From Patescibacteria group bacterium UBA7396 (GTDB lineage: Bacteria > Patescibacteriota > Gracilibacteria > BD1-5 > UBA6164): 64,000 bases of DNA. Shown piece after piece: positions 44,912 through 55,387 of the stretch; within the stretch, counting starts at the first letter, position 1, and every line of letters begins with the position of its first letter. Under the pieces are notes generated by a model. The model had not been told where the DNA came from. It searched no databases and was given only the letters and a program-made list of their open reading frames with translations. The stretch is from assembly GCA_002470645.1 (NCBI GenBank), contig DKNE01000023.1:1-64000 (forward strand), in the 5' to 3' direction. A program made the translations under genes and the position numbers.

Positions 44912-45391
44912 TTATTTAATCTCATCTATTTTATATTCATACACTCCGCCAGGAGTTTTTACTTTAATTTTATCTCATTTTTTCTTTCAAATAAGAGCTT
45001 TTCCTATAGGAGATTCATTAGATATTTTAGCTGGACTTGTTAAAATATCTGCTTCAGTAGTACCTACTATTTTAAAGGTTTCTGCTTCATCTTTTTCTGT
45101 ATCAGTAATAGTAACTAAAGCTCCTATTTTTACCTTATTTTCATCTTTTTTTGATTCATCAATGAGAACTACATTTTTTAATTGTTCTTCTAAGTCAAGT
45201 ATTCTTTTTTCAACTTGAGCTTGTTCATTTCTTGCATCCTCATATTCAGAGTTTTCTGATAGATCTCAAAACGAAATAGCTTCTTTTAATTTTTCAGCGA
45301 TTTCAACTCTTTTTGTATTTTTTAAATAACTTAATTCTTCTTGTAATTTAGCTAATCACTCAGCGGTAACATAAATTAAATTTTCACTCAT
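44912..45391 (-). CDS. greA: transcription elongation factor GreA
   Basis: Stimulates cleavage of backtracked RNA by RNA polymerase. The 159-residue length is normal. The N-terminal coiled-coil carries the acidic tip (FGDLSENSEYEDARNEQAQVEKRI, shown here only in part by DLSENSEYEDA) with the catalytic Asp and Glu. The C-terminal FKBP-like domain contains SPIGKALIGKKKGD. It is 17 bp from the unknown membrane protein upstream and within the secE-nusG run. Confidence 0.97.
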
Positions 45392-45408
45392 AGGGGTGTA
45401 ATTAAATA

Positions 45409-46158
45409 TTAAAAATTTTGTAGTAGTATGTTTTTTATGTCATTATAATAACTTTTTTTCATTTTCAGTCAAAATAAAATATTTCCATTATCAACTACCA
45501 ATCTTACTTGGTCATCTGGTTGAGAAAGATTAATAAAAAATGATTTTTTTCAAAAATTATCCATTCTATTCAGCTGAAAATCTTTTACCATGATATCATT
45601 TGATAAAAGAGTAAAAATATTATAAAAATCTTCAAAACTAGATTCTGGGAAAAAATATATTTCTAAATCAGTATTTGAATATGTGATATATGTATTTGGA
45701 TATTCATCACTAATATCAAACATTTTATAGTACTCATCATATGTTTTTTCTTCTAAATTATATTTTGAAAATTTTGGAAGAATTTGAGATATTTTCCCCA
45801 TGGCTTGTTGTCTTTTTGCTTCTTTTAGTTGCTTCTCAGCTTCTGATTTTTCAGAAACTCATGTTTGAGTAAGAGTGCTTTCTTGTGAGTCTAGTAATAT
45901 ATCTCACAAAGTTTCTGGAGTTATATTTTCATTTTGCTTATCTAATTCACAACTACAAGAAGGAGATTCTCAGTTTCATCAAGGAAAATTCTTTAATAAA
46001 TAATCATCTGTTATTAATGAAGTATAATCTTGTGGAATATCTTCTCAATACTTCATTTGTTTCAGAAATAAACTATATGCATCGCTATAAAAATAAAGTC
46101 CTATATTGCATAGAAAAACTAAAGAAATTAGAAGTATAGTATAAACTATTTTTTTCAT
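45409..46158 (-). CDS. membrane-anchored protein between nusG and greA, unknown function
   Basis: A 249-residue protein with ATG at 46158. One N-terminal hydrophobic helix (about 4-24, IVYTILLISLVFLCNIGLYF) is followed by an extracellular-type part. That part has CSC, a Ser/Thr/Glu-rich linker and an acidic beta-rich domain (about 120-249) rich in Tyr, Phe and Asp. A lipobox is not convincing because the residues before the Cys are VFL. It is tightly spaced between nusG (28 bp) and greA (17 bp), so it is co-transcribed with transcription factors, an odd place for a surface protein. Confidence 0.7.
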
Positions 46159-46186
46159 ATCAAGACTTATTTATTTTTATAAAGCA

Positions 46187-46714
46187 TTATTTTACTTTTA
46201 TTTGTCAAAAATCTAGTTCAATAGGCGTATCTCTTCCAAGTAAATTAATATTTAATTTTATCACTCATTTTTTATCATTTATTTCTGATATAACTCATTC
46301 ATTTCCTTCAAATGGACCTTTGATAATTGTTGCCATATCTCAAACTTTATATTTTGTTGAAAAAGTTTCAGAATTTTTTTCAAGCATTCATTTTAATTGT
46401 GCTAATTCTTCTCATGAAACAGGAACTGGTACATTACCAGCACCAAGAAAACCAGTTACATTTGGAGTATTTCTGACAATGTACCAACTTTCATTAGTAA
46501 CCACCATTTGTACCAAAATATACCCTGGAAAAATATTTTTTTGTTTTTTTACTTTTGCTCATCCAGCTCTCACTGTTACTACATCATGGGTAGGGACAAA
46601 AACATCTAAAATATAATCCTGGAGAGAAAAACTTTCTCTTCTTTGGAAAAGCGATTGTTTCACATTTTCTTCTGTTCCAGAAATTACTTGTATTACATAC
46701 CATTCAGCCTTCAT
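46187..46714 (-). CDS. nusG: transcription termination/antitermination factor NusG
   Basis: Binds RNA polymerase to modulate pausing and couple transcription with translation. The 175-residue protein has the NGN domain (AEWYVIQVISGTEENVKQSL, then FPGYILVQM and WYIVRNTPNVTGFLG). A C-terminal KOW motif follows (VGDMATIIKGPFEGNEG). The start ATG 46714 is 5 bp after the secE stop. The usual rplK-rplA genes do not follow; an unknown membrane protein and greA do. Confidence 0.97.
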
Positions 46715-46719
46715 AATGT

Positions 46720-46905
46720 TTAGTTATTAATAAAATCTTTTAAGAAAAAAATCACATTGGTAAATATCGTTGAAGATATAAATATATAGAATCAAAATAA
46801 AACAAGAAGTATAACGACCACAGTAAAATATTTTTTTGTTTCGTCTTTTGTAGGCCAAACCACATGTCTCATTTCTCTAACAGAATCCTTAAAAAATTGT
46901 ATCAT
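46720..46905 (-). CDS. secE: preprotein translocase subunit SecE
   Basis: A 61-residue single-span SecE. The cytoplasmic amphipathic helix has the conserved REMRHVVWPTKDET, followed by one membrane helix (about 29-47, VVVILLVLFGFYIFISSTI). It clamps SecY in the translocon. ATG at 46905. It heads the secE-nusG operon, downstream of the trmB terminator. The Gly in the membrane helix is TGA. Confidence 0.95.
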
Positions 46906-46922
46906 AAGAAAAATTTTAATAA

Positions 46923-46957
46923 TAAAAAAGTGTCACAATATGAGTTTGCGACACTTG
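46923..46957 (-). terminator. terminator between trmB and secE
   Basis: On the minus strand AAGTGTC and GACACTT (46956-46950 with 46934-46928) form a stem followed by T6. A TTGACA overlaps its first arm and might be the -35 of secE, though the -10 is weak. Confidence 0.75.
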
Positions 46958-46999
46958 TCAATAATTATTATATAGAAATCTTTTATTTGTCAAAATAAA

Positions 47000-47662
47000 T
47001 TATCGTTTTACACATCATCATTTTTTGAATTCTGCGTAACATATTTGAAGTTTATCTCATCTGAACATACTTTCAAATTCTGTCATTTTTGTTTTGGTAA
47101 ATGTTTCACTTTCACGTTCATAATCATAACTCATATTTTTTATTTCCCAAAAGCCAAATTCCTGTATAATTTTTAAGACTTCTTCAAAATATCATCTATG
47201 ATCTGTTTTAAAGAAAAATTCCCCTCCCAATTTAGTTACTTCATATAATTTATGTAAAAATTCAGCTTGTAAAAGTTTATGTTTTTTTTGTCTATCCTTA
47301 TTATCCCAAGGGTCTGGAAAAAATATATAGGTTCTAGAAAGCTCTTGAGGGGCAAAAATTTTATCTATATTTTGTCAAAAATCTTTTAAAAGAATAAAAT
47401 TTTTTGTTCATAATTTTCTTGATTTTTCAGCAGTTTTATGAAGTCGTTTATATTTTATTTCTATTCAAATAAAGTTTTTATCTTGATATTCACTTGATTC
47501 AAGAGAGAAAAAATGTCAAAGTCATGTTCCTATTTCCAAATATATTTCATTTGTATTTTGAAAAAACTCCTTCCATTTTCCTTTATGAGAATATATTTTT
47601 TCTGGTATTTGCAAAATATGTGAGTCATTTTGAATAATTTCTATATAGGGATTATTTTTCAT
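47000..47662 (-). CDS. trmB: tRNA (guanine-46-N7) methyltransferase TrmB
   Basis: SAM-dependent methyltransferase of G46 in the tRNA variable loop. The 220-residue size is normal. Motifs are the SAM loop IYLEIGTGLGHFFS (two Gly are TGA), the acidic FIGIEIKYKRL, the catalytic YIFFPDPWDNKDRQKKHKL and GGEFFFKTDH. The C-terminus is basic with CVKR. ATG at 47662. A terminator separates it from secE downstream and another from the 46-residue gene upstream. Confidence 0.96.
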
Positions 47663-47686
47663 AATTTCAAGTAAAAGATAAGAAAA

Positions 47687-47716
47687 TAAGACGCCCTTTG
47701 GGAAGTGTGCGTCTTA
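47687..47716 (-). terminator. terminator of the 46-residue peptide gene
   Basis: TAAGACGC (47687-47694) pairs with GCGTCTTA (47709-47716). On the minus strand a T-rich run follows. Confidence 0.75.
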
Positions 47717-47728
47717 CTGAATGAAATA

Positions 47729-47869
47729 CTAGATAATGTATTTCAAAGTAGTGTGATATAAACCAAATCCAAATATTGTACATAGTACAATTATATAAAT
47801 AGCAATCCGTACATACATAGATAGTTTATCGCCACAAGTTGGTATTTCTATATCATTATTTCGATACAT
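47729..47869 (-). CDS. 46-residue membrane peptide with its own promoter, RBS and terminator
   Basis: A gene too short for a usual ORF search: ATG at 47867-47869 and TAG at 47729-47731. A polar N-terminus with one Cys (MYRNNDIEIPTCGDKLSMY) is followed by one membrane span (about 20-38, VRIAIYIIVLCTIFGFGLYH) and a short basic tail. AAAGGAG lies 7 nt before the ATG, one of the few clear Shine-Dalgarno sites here. It has a canonical promoter and a terminator. This strong single-gene design argues for high expression. Unlike its neighbours it uses GGC, GGA and GGT and no TGA for Gly. Function unknown. Confidence 0.7.
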   Translation of the reverse strand: MYRNNDIEIPTCGDKLSMYVRIAIYIIVLCTIFGFGLYHTTLKYII

Positions 47870-47876
47870 ATATTTA

Positions 47877-47927
47877 CTCCTTTGGGGGAAGCATTTTATA
47901 TATAAATAATTTTTAGTTTTTTGTCAA
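47877..47927 (-). promoter_or_regulatory. promoter and Shine-Dalgarno site of the 46-residue peptide
   Basis: On the minus strand: TTGACA (47927-47922), a 17-nt spacer, TATATA (47904-47899), then AAAGGAG (47883-47877) 7 nt before the ATG. The -35 box overlaps the last codons of the M48 protease gene. Confidence 0.7.
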
Positions 47928-49142
47928 ATTTTTTATCCTTTTTAAAACCGTAGGATGAGTATAATGAATAAATTCATATATAGGATGTGGACATAGATTA
48001 GTAAGATTATTCACAGAAAGCTTTTTCAGTCATGAAATAAGAGATTCTCAAGAATAATTTTCTTTTGCATATGCATCAGCTTCATACTCATTTTTTCTTG
48101 ATAATGCATTAGCAATTATTCACAAAAGTAAACTCAATGGAGTAAATAATATTCAAAAAGCTATTGCTCAAATATGAAAGCTCGCATTTGTACTTCATAA
48201 AGCCATTGCTATTTCTCTATTATCAATAACTAAAGAAAATAAAAATAATATAAGTCATGTTTGAAGAATAGAAAAAATAAGCATTTGAAGGGTATGTTTT
48301 TTCTTATAATGACCTATTTCATGTGCGAGAACGGCAACCAGTTCATCAGTGGTTAAATCATGTATCAAAGTATCAAATAATACAATTCTTTTTTTCGGTC
48401 AAAATCATGAAAAATAGGCATTTGCTTTTGAACTTCTTTTACTTCCATCTATCACATAAATTTCATTAATATCAAATCAAACTTTTTTTCAAAATGCTTC
48501 TATTTGAGTTCTTAAATCTCATTTTTCTAAAGGTACTTGCTTATTAAAAAGAGGAACTATTAAAGTTGAATAAAACATCATAATAAAAAGTGAGAAAAAA
48601 GAAAGTGCTATAAAAGCAACCCACCAAAAATTTACACCAATAATAGTATAAATCCAAACAATAAATGAAAGTAACATTCCTCAAATCAGAGCAGTTAAAA
48701 GAAGTGATTTTACTACATCAAGAAAAAAAAGTTTTTTTGTCATTTTATTAAATCCAAATCTTTGTTCTATAACAAAAGTTTGATAATAAGAAAATGGAAG
48801 TCATAAAAGAGTTTGTAATAAAATAATAATTCAAAAAAATGAAAGAGCTAATAATATTTCTCAAGAAATATACTGTCTTAAAAATTCATCTAAAAATCAA
48901 AAACCTCAAAAAATAAGCACAAGAAGAGTCAATATAAATGTAAAAAATCAAGAATAATTTGAAAAAGTATGTTTTGTTTTTTCATATGCTTGAGATTGGG
49001 CATACTTTTCTTGATTATAAATTCACTCTGCTTCTTTAGGAACAGTATCAAACCAATTTAATGTATTGAGATAATCAACTATTTTATCAAAAATAAAAAA
49101 TACCACAACGATAGATAAAATTACAAAGTATAGTTCTGACAT
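47913..49142 (-). CDS. M48 family (Ste24/CAAX-type) membrane zinc protease
   Basis: A 409-residue polytopic protease. There are membrane segments at the N-terminus (residues 2-20) and at about 75-95, 105-125, 160-185 and 190-210, then two more after the active site. The zinc motif is VLAHEIGHYKKKH (HExxH), with the third ligand Glu in ALSRKNEYEADAYA. The C-terminus has the family-typical HPTVLKRI. The length and the VPLFNK segment match Ste24-like proteases rather than the shorter HtpX. It probably degrades misfolded membrane proteins. ATG at 49142. Confidence 0.93.
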
Positions 49143-49230
49143 AATGAAAAATAAAAAAATATTGTAAGTATTTCATAAAAGAAAAACCCTTGCTTTTATA
49201 ATATGCAAGAGTTGTATTTTGTAAAGATTT

Positions 49231-50196
49231 TTAATAAATAGCGGTCGTGTCTATAGAAACATTTTCAATACCCAGTTCTTTCACTTTTTCAAAAATTTCT
49301 TTTATGTAAAAAAGAGGTGTTCTTATACATCCATGTGACTGTGGATTCCCATCAATATTTCCATCACTTCCATGAAACCAAATTGGTCCGTCTATATGAA
49401 CCGCATATGGCATGATAGCTCATCATTTTTTCCCATTTTTCTTTTTTGCTGCTTCCGGATACTCACTAGAAGTATGATAGAGATCTGGTTTTGTTTTTCA
49501 TTTTGTTTTGAGTTTTGGAGTTTTATGGGCTAATAGTCCTGGTGATACAAAGGTTGCTAGGTACAATTTTCCTGCAATATAAAACGCTAGTATTTTTTTG
49601 TTTTCATGTTTAAAAATAAGTATTTTATTTATCTTTTCTGGAATTTCTTCAGGAATTTTTCAAGAAATTTTTTCATTGATATAAGTTCCCTTTAGATTTC
49701 ATCCAGCATCTTTTCAAAAATATGTCATATGTGAAAAAACATCCAGTTTTTGATAGAGTGCTCCTGGTTTTTTTTCGTATCAAAGCATTTCTTCGTAGAT
49801 ACGTATTCTTTGAATTTGATCCTCTGAGAGTTTTTCTTTATTTTTTATATAGTATCCAAGATAGAGGTTTCTAAGAGTACTAGATCCAAGAACTCCATCT
49901 TGAGATTTTTGAGAAAATTGAAATTCTTTTTGAAGTTCCTTTATTTTTGAAACGACCAAAGATGAATAATTTTTTTCCGTTTGCTCGATAGAAAAAAATT
50001 GAACAAAAAAATTAAATTCTCTCAACCCCACTGAAAGTATGGATTTTTCAATTTTTTTAATATTTTCTAAATTGATAAGATCTTCCACTTCTGTCTTCAC
50101 TGTTTCGCTAACATCCTTCTGAGCAAAAGCATTTTTACCGCAAATAACTGCTCAAGAAAAAACGGCAACTGATTGTAAAAAATTTCTTCTATTCAT
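49231..50196 (-). CDS. L,D-transpeptidase (YkuD) with a Tat-type signal peptide
   Basis: A 321-residue exported enzyme that makes 3-3 cross-links or attaches proteins to peptidoglycan. The N-terminus MNRRNFLQSVAVFSGAVICG has the twin-arginine pattern RRNFL and ends in AFA before Gln. The mature N-terminal half is helical with a peptidoglycan-binding-like block (FSQKSQDGVLGSSTLRNLYLG). The C-terminal YkuD domain has IDGPIWFHGSDGN and the catalytic SHGCIRTP (H-x-C-x-R). ATG at 50196. It stands 88 bp upstream of the M48 protease gene. Confidence 0.92.
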
Positions 50197-50366
50197 TTGG
50201 AAAGATTATCAAATATTCTTTTAAAGAAAACTCTTATCAAAAAAGGAATTTATATTATAATAAAAAAGGAATATTGTCAAGGAAAATATAATTATATTTT
50301 ACTCATTGACTTTACAATTTTAAAATATACATACAATAACTTTTAGTTATTTCATAACAAAAAAAT

Positions 50367-50909
50367 ATGGAAGATATTATACAAAAATATAAAAAAGAAA
50401 AAAGGAATAGAAATATTACTATAGTAGTTACTAGCCTTGCTCTTGCTATTTGACTCAATTTTTTATTAGCAAATACAAATAGTGGGAAATATATAACTTC
50501 AAGTGTAATAAATAGTCAAATTTCTTGAGAAAAACAAGCAGATTTATATCTACAAACTGTAAAAAATACAGGAAATAATGTGGTAAAAATGAGAGCATCA
50601 TCTGAAATATCACAAGTAAAAAGTTTATCTTTTTCTATAGCATACAATAAAGAAAATGTCCAAATCAAAGAAAAAATGATTCAGATTGATAATTCAGAAC
50701 TCATCAATGTGATTGAAAATGAATGATTTAATACTGTCATCATCAACTTCCAAAACCCAACAAATATAAAAGTATGAGAAGAAATACTCAGTATCATTTT
50801 TGAAAAAGAAAACAGCGAAGAACTCGAAAGCATCAATCTCCTAAATGCAAATATTACCGATAATGATGGCGCAGTCTTTTCTCTTTCTACTTCAGGAGTT
50901 GAATTTTAA
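50367..50909 (+). CDS. membrane-anchored secreted protein with cohesin-like fold
   Basis: A 180-residue protein with ATG at 50367. A basic start (KYKKEKRNRN) precedes one membrane anchor (about 18-36, ITIVVTSLALAIGLNFLLA). The rest is a beta-sandwich-like domain. The arrangement LYLQTVKNTGNNVVKMRAS, then SFSIAYNKENVQI and a late ILSIIFEKE recalls cohesin or dockerin-partner domains. The similarity is weak. It ends in a terminator before pbpC and may contribute to wall or surface assembly. Confidence 0.65.
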
Positions 50910-50925
50910 TTTGCAATTATGTCCC

Positions 50926-50959
50926 AAAAAAATAAACTTGAAATCAAGTTTATTTTTTT
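50926..50959 (+). terminator. terminator of the cohesin-like protein gene
   Basis: AAATAAACTTG (50930-50940) pairs with CAAGTTTATTT (50945-50955), followed by a T run. Confidence 0.8.
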
Positions 50960-50974
50960 CTTTTCTAAAAGCAG

Positions 50975-53017
50975 ATGAAAGCACTGAAAATATGTCTTTT
51001 TATTTTTCTATGACTCTTTGGAATGTATTTTTTCTTTCCCTATTTTATCAAAGTAGAATTACCAAAAATTCCTGTATCAACGGTTATTTATGATAGCAAT
51101 CATATTGAACTCTGAGAAATTATCACCGACTGAAAATATAGACACAGAGAGACAAAATGGGAAGATTTTCCAGAATTTTTAAAAACTGCTTTTATCGGAG
51201 TGGAAGATAAAAGATTTTATTTTCATAGTGGAATTGATTTTTTATGAATTTTGAGAGCTTTCAAAAATAATATCATCTGAACGGGCAGAGAAGGTGCTTC
51301 CACAATTGAAAATCAAATTATCAGAAATCATTTTTGGCTCAATGAAAAAAGAGGATACAAACTCAAAATAAAAGAATTTATCCTTTCTTTAGCGCTCAAT
51401 AAAAAATATTCAAAAGATGAAATTTTAGGCCTATATCTGAATACTATTAATTTTTGATACCTCAATTTTTGAGTGGAAAGTGCGGCAAAATTTTATTATC
51501 ACAAATCTCTGAAAGAACTCACCAAAGCAGAAATGATTTGACTCCTCACTATTATAAAAAATCCAAATAATTTTAATCCTCTCACAAAAAAATCAGCATT
51601 TGAACGCCGTTTTAGCGTAATAGTAAACACTTTAACAAACAATGGGATACTGAGTGAAGAAGAAAAAAATCTTATCAAAGAAGAAACTCTTACTTTTTAT
51701 TCTGGAGAAAAAAATAAGCTCCCCTACATAGTTGATTTTGTACATACAAAAATAAAAAAAGATGCCAAAGAACGTGGGAAAATAGTGACTCACTTTGATT
51801 ATTATCTTTCTGAAAAAATAAATACTCTCGCACAAACCACTCTCAAAAATCTGGCCTGGAAAAATGTTGGTGATTATGGAATCATTATTATCGATAGAAA
51901 AACCATGTGACTCAAAGTCATGATATGAGGAGAAAATTATGATGGAAAAGATGGACAAGTAAACGCGTCTCTTGCCCTAAGACAACCAGGAAGTACTCTC
52001 AAACCTTTTTTATATGCTCTTTATTTTGAACAATTTGGAAAAACTCCTGCATCTTCTATTCTTGATTTGCCAGTGAGTTACCCAACTGCTTTTTGATATA
52101 GTTATGAACCAAAAAATTATTCGCTCACCTATGCTTGAGAAGTCTCTTTAGCCGAAGCCCTTTCTCAAAGTATCAATATTCCAGCTGTCAAAATTCTTCA
52201 TGAAATATGAATTGAATCATTTATGAAATTTTTAAAAAGTGTCTGAATCACATCCCTTTCACGTGAGAATGATTATTATGGGCTTTCTCTTGCTCTTTGA
52301 AGTGGAGAAATAAGTCTCTTTGAACTCACAAGAGCTTATAGTATTTTTGCTAAAAATGGTGAATATTGTGATATCAATATATTTCTTGATGACGATAAAA
52401 TCTCAAATAATCATTGTAAAACAAGTATCGATAAAAAATATACTGATATGGTAGAAGAAATTTTAACCAATCGTTATTTTAAACTCGCTTGATTTCCCAT
52501 ACACTCCAATCTCGATTTTCCCGATAGAAATGTATTTGTAAAAACAGGTACGTCAAGAAATTTTAAAGATAATTGGAGTATCTGATTTACGAGTGATTTT
52601 ATCATCTGAGTTTGGGTATGAAATAAAGATTGAGCCGAAATGAAGTGAGTTTCTGGAGCGAGTGGAGCTGGAGATATTTTTAGAAAAATAGTGTACGAAC
52701 TCGATACGTATGAAACAGATACTCCGATTGTTTCACTAGAAAATGAATATCATGATTTTATAAAAATCATTTCACCTTTAGATAAAAACACCTATCAAAT
52801 CGATCCATCTATACCACTGGAAAAACAATCTATTCAACTGAATTATCATACTAATATTGATTTTGATACTCTGTTATGGAAAGTTGATGGAAATATTTTT
52901 GAAAAATCTTTTCTTCCTCTCTCACAAATACAGCAAAAAACTTCTCTACAAATAGAAGTTTATAAAGATGGGGTTTTACTCGGAACTGATAGTGTAGAAA
53001 TATTTCTCAAAAATTAA
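50975..53017 (+). CDS. pbpC: bifunctional penicillin-binding protein 1C
   Basis: Class A PBP that polymerises and cross-links glycan strands. The 680-residue protein starts with a membrane anchor (residues 5-24). The GT51 glycosyltransferase has catalytic Glu in FIGVEDKRFYFHSGIDFLG and a second in GASTIENQIIRNHF. The transpeptidase motifs are SxxK in QPGSTLKPFLYALYF, SxN in SQSINIPAVK and KTG in FVKTGTSRNFKDNW. A C-terminal PBP_C-like domain (last 90 residues) is typical of PBP1C. Its stop overlaps the convergent 178-residue gene by 4 bp. Confidence 0.94.
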
Positions 53018-53550
53018 GATTTTTTTTCAAGTCCATATTTTTTATTCAATCATTCTAAAGCCGTTCTTAAAATATGGTATGATTGGTGTGCATTACTCGA
53101 ATACGATGCTCCTTCAAGTCATTCAGGAAAATCTTCCACTGATACATAAATTCATTTTTTTAAAAATGTTTCTTCCAAAAGCTGAAGATAATAGGCAACA
53201 GAATTATACGAAGAGTGAAAACGAAAAGCAATATGCTTATCCCTTGATCATTGAAGTTGTCATATTTGAATATTTCAAAATTGATCTTCATCAAATGATA
53301 ATGCACATGCAGGATGATATTTACCATCTTTTTCTCTTTTGTATCTCAAAACCAGTGCGTATTTTCCATCTAATATCATTTTTGAAGCATAGGTTGATTC
53401 TCAAAATTCACCAGAAGCTTCAGAAAGTCATCATAATATTTCTACCATAAGTCTCGTAGCATCTATAGTAGGACACAATTTATTTTGTGGCGTTCTTAAA
53501 AATTCTTTTTTTTCAAATTCTGGAATAATTAAATGATCTAATGCAGTCAT
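53014..53550 (-). CDS. hypothetical protein (178 residues)
   Basis: ATG at 53550 and TAA at 53014-53016, overlapping the pbpC stop tail to tail. A soluble alpha/beta protein with no signal peptide. Ten TGA-Gly codons include a GG pair in LMVEILGGLSEASGEFGE. It has aromatic-rich strands (YALVLRYKREK, IAFRFHSSYNSVAYY). It is 65 bp downstream of the FNR-like gene on the same strand and may be co-transcribed. No family recognised. Confidence 0.65.
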
Positions 53551-53615
53551 AATATTGTTTTTATAAAAAATTAATTTCTAAAATATTCTATCATATAATG
53601 ATAAAAAAAACAAAA

Positions 53616-54293
53616 TTAATACTTCTCTCTGAAAATATTTTCTTGGCTCACTCAAGCTTCAGTAAGTTTATTTTCAACTTCATCCACCATATTAGGATTT
53701 CCACAAATATAAAATTCTTCAAAATGTTGTATATTTTCTTGAATCAAAAAATCTCACACGTATCCCATTTGAAATCCTGGAGAGTTTTCACGACTTAAAA
53801 ATACTTCAAAATCAAAATTTGAAAATTGATTTTTGAGATTTTGAAATTCTTCAATAGAGTAAAGATTTTTTTGTGTTCTGTTTCCAAGGATGATTTTGAG
53901 TGATTTTTCAAATCATTTTGATAATAAATCTCTGACTAAAAAATACAGTGGGACGATCCCGGTTCACGTTGCAATATATAATTTATTATTTATTTTTTTA
54001 CTATCAATAAAATGCCCCGTTGGTCCGACTCCTCTGAGTACTATTCCCTCTTCATAATCACAAATTTCCTTACTTCCTCATCTCCCTTTTTCTAATCTTT
54101 TGATGATAAAATGGACTTTTTTTGCATCTTTATATAAAACAGAATACGCGCGAGCAAATCATGTTTTAGGAAGTAAAAATGTGATAAATTGTCCTGGAAT
54201 AATTTCAAAATCATTTTCAGCCTCATAAACAAGCTCAAAAACATCTTGAGTTAAGTATTTTTTTTCTACCAATGTAAAATGATTGATTGCCAT
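53616..54293 (-). CDS. ferredoxin-NAD(P) reductase-like flavoprotein
   Basis: A 225-residue two-domain oxidoreductase. The FAD domain has the RxYS motif (FARAYSVLYK) after PGQFITFLLP. The NAD(P) domain has the loop YIATGTGIVPLYFLVRD and the C-terminal YICGNPNMVDE. It should pass electrons between NAD(P)H and a small carrier. No fused ferredoxin is present, so the 84-residue 2Fe-2S protein at 9.3 kb or another ferredoxin could be a partner. ATG at 54293. Confidence 0.88.
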
Positions 54294-54372
54294 AATTTTT
54301 TCCTCAATATTTAATTTGAATTTTCATTCTTAATAGATAATATATAAAAAATAAAACTTAGCAAAACAAAAA

Positions 54373-55287
54373 ATGAAAAAAACAATTCTCTTTCTTGCAT
54401 TTTTCTTTCTCCCCTTATGGCAAGTATTGGCAATTTTAGAAGTCAAAACAAATCTCGCACCGGGAAATTATAATTTCCCTATTGAAGTATATCTGATGGC
54501 AAACGATAAGGACGCAAAAATCTTTTATTATACCGATGGAATTGGAAGAATGGATACTATTTTGGAATATAAAAAACCTCTTGTTCTCAAAGAAGATACC
54601 TCTCTTGATTTTTTTGCTACTACAAAGGATTACGAAGATACGCCGATACAAAGTGCAAAATATACTTTTACTTATTCAAATAAAATCACTCTCAGTATAG
54701 AAGAGAAAAAAATTACTGTAAAAAATACTGATAGTGATGTACAAAATATCTGATATTGGAAAATAGAAAGTGATACGATCAATTACGAAATCACTCCCAA
54801 TACATTTCTTGAGAAAAATCAAACTTTTATCCTTGATTATACCCCCAAAGAACTTGAAAAAATAATTCTCTACTCTCCTGATAAAAAAGAGAAAAAATCC
54901 CAAGTGTATAAAACTCCTCCAAAAGAAGAAATAGAAAAAGATAAAATAAAAGTTGTAGAAGAAGTAAAAATAGAAAATATATCACCAACTCTTTTAGAAG
55001 AAATCATAACAGAAACTTGATGAGAACTATCTCCTTTTGAAGAAAATTGAATATCTCTCGAAGATGAAAGTGCTTCATGAAATATAGAAATACCTAAAAG
55101 TACGGATTTTCAATTGACTGAAAATATCACTGCTTCTATTCAAGATAAAAAAACAAATAACTGAGTATTTTTCTTTCTCTCATATCTCTTATGAGTAGCT
55201 TTTATGTCTATTATTAGCTATAATATTTATATTTCACAAAGAAAAAATAATTCTTTAAAAAAGATCTTTCATAAAATAAAAAAATAA
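54373..55287 (+). CDS. secreted protein with CHB_HEX_C-like and lamin-tail-like domains
   Basis: A 304-residue surface protein with ATG at 54373. A signal peptide (ILFLAFFFLPLWQVLA) is followed by a domain at about 22-105. That domain is built like the chitobiase C-terminal module: pro-beta NFPIEVYLMANDKDAKIFYYTDG, then YKKPLVLKEDTSLDFFA. A beta domain (about 108-175) reads like a lamin tail domain (TVKNTDSDVQNIGYW and then FILDYTP). A Glu/Lys/Ser linker leads to one membrane span (about 260-282) and a basic tail. Domain names rest on pattern only. It precedes mraY by 100 bp. Confidence 0.75.
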
Positions 55288-55387
55288 ATGTTATCCAAAA
55301 AAATATTTTCCCCGAACTTTTACAAAATAATTTGAAAAAACAAAATTTTTCTTACAATTACCGGAGTTTATTTTTAATACACGAGTT

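Noticed and set aside
45885..46139. Plus-strand 84-codon ORF opposite the nusG-greA spacer gene
   Set aside because: It is the antisense of the anchored protein gene at 45409-46158, which has a proper start, a membrane anchor and operon spacing.
47860..47895. Start codon at 47894 (ATGCTTCCCCC) for a longer small peptide
   Set aside because: It meets TAA after six codons. The downstream ATG at 47869 has the Shine-Dalgarno site.
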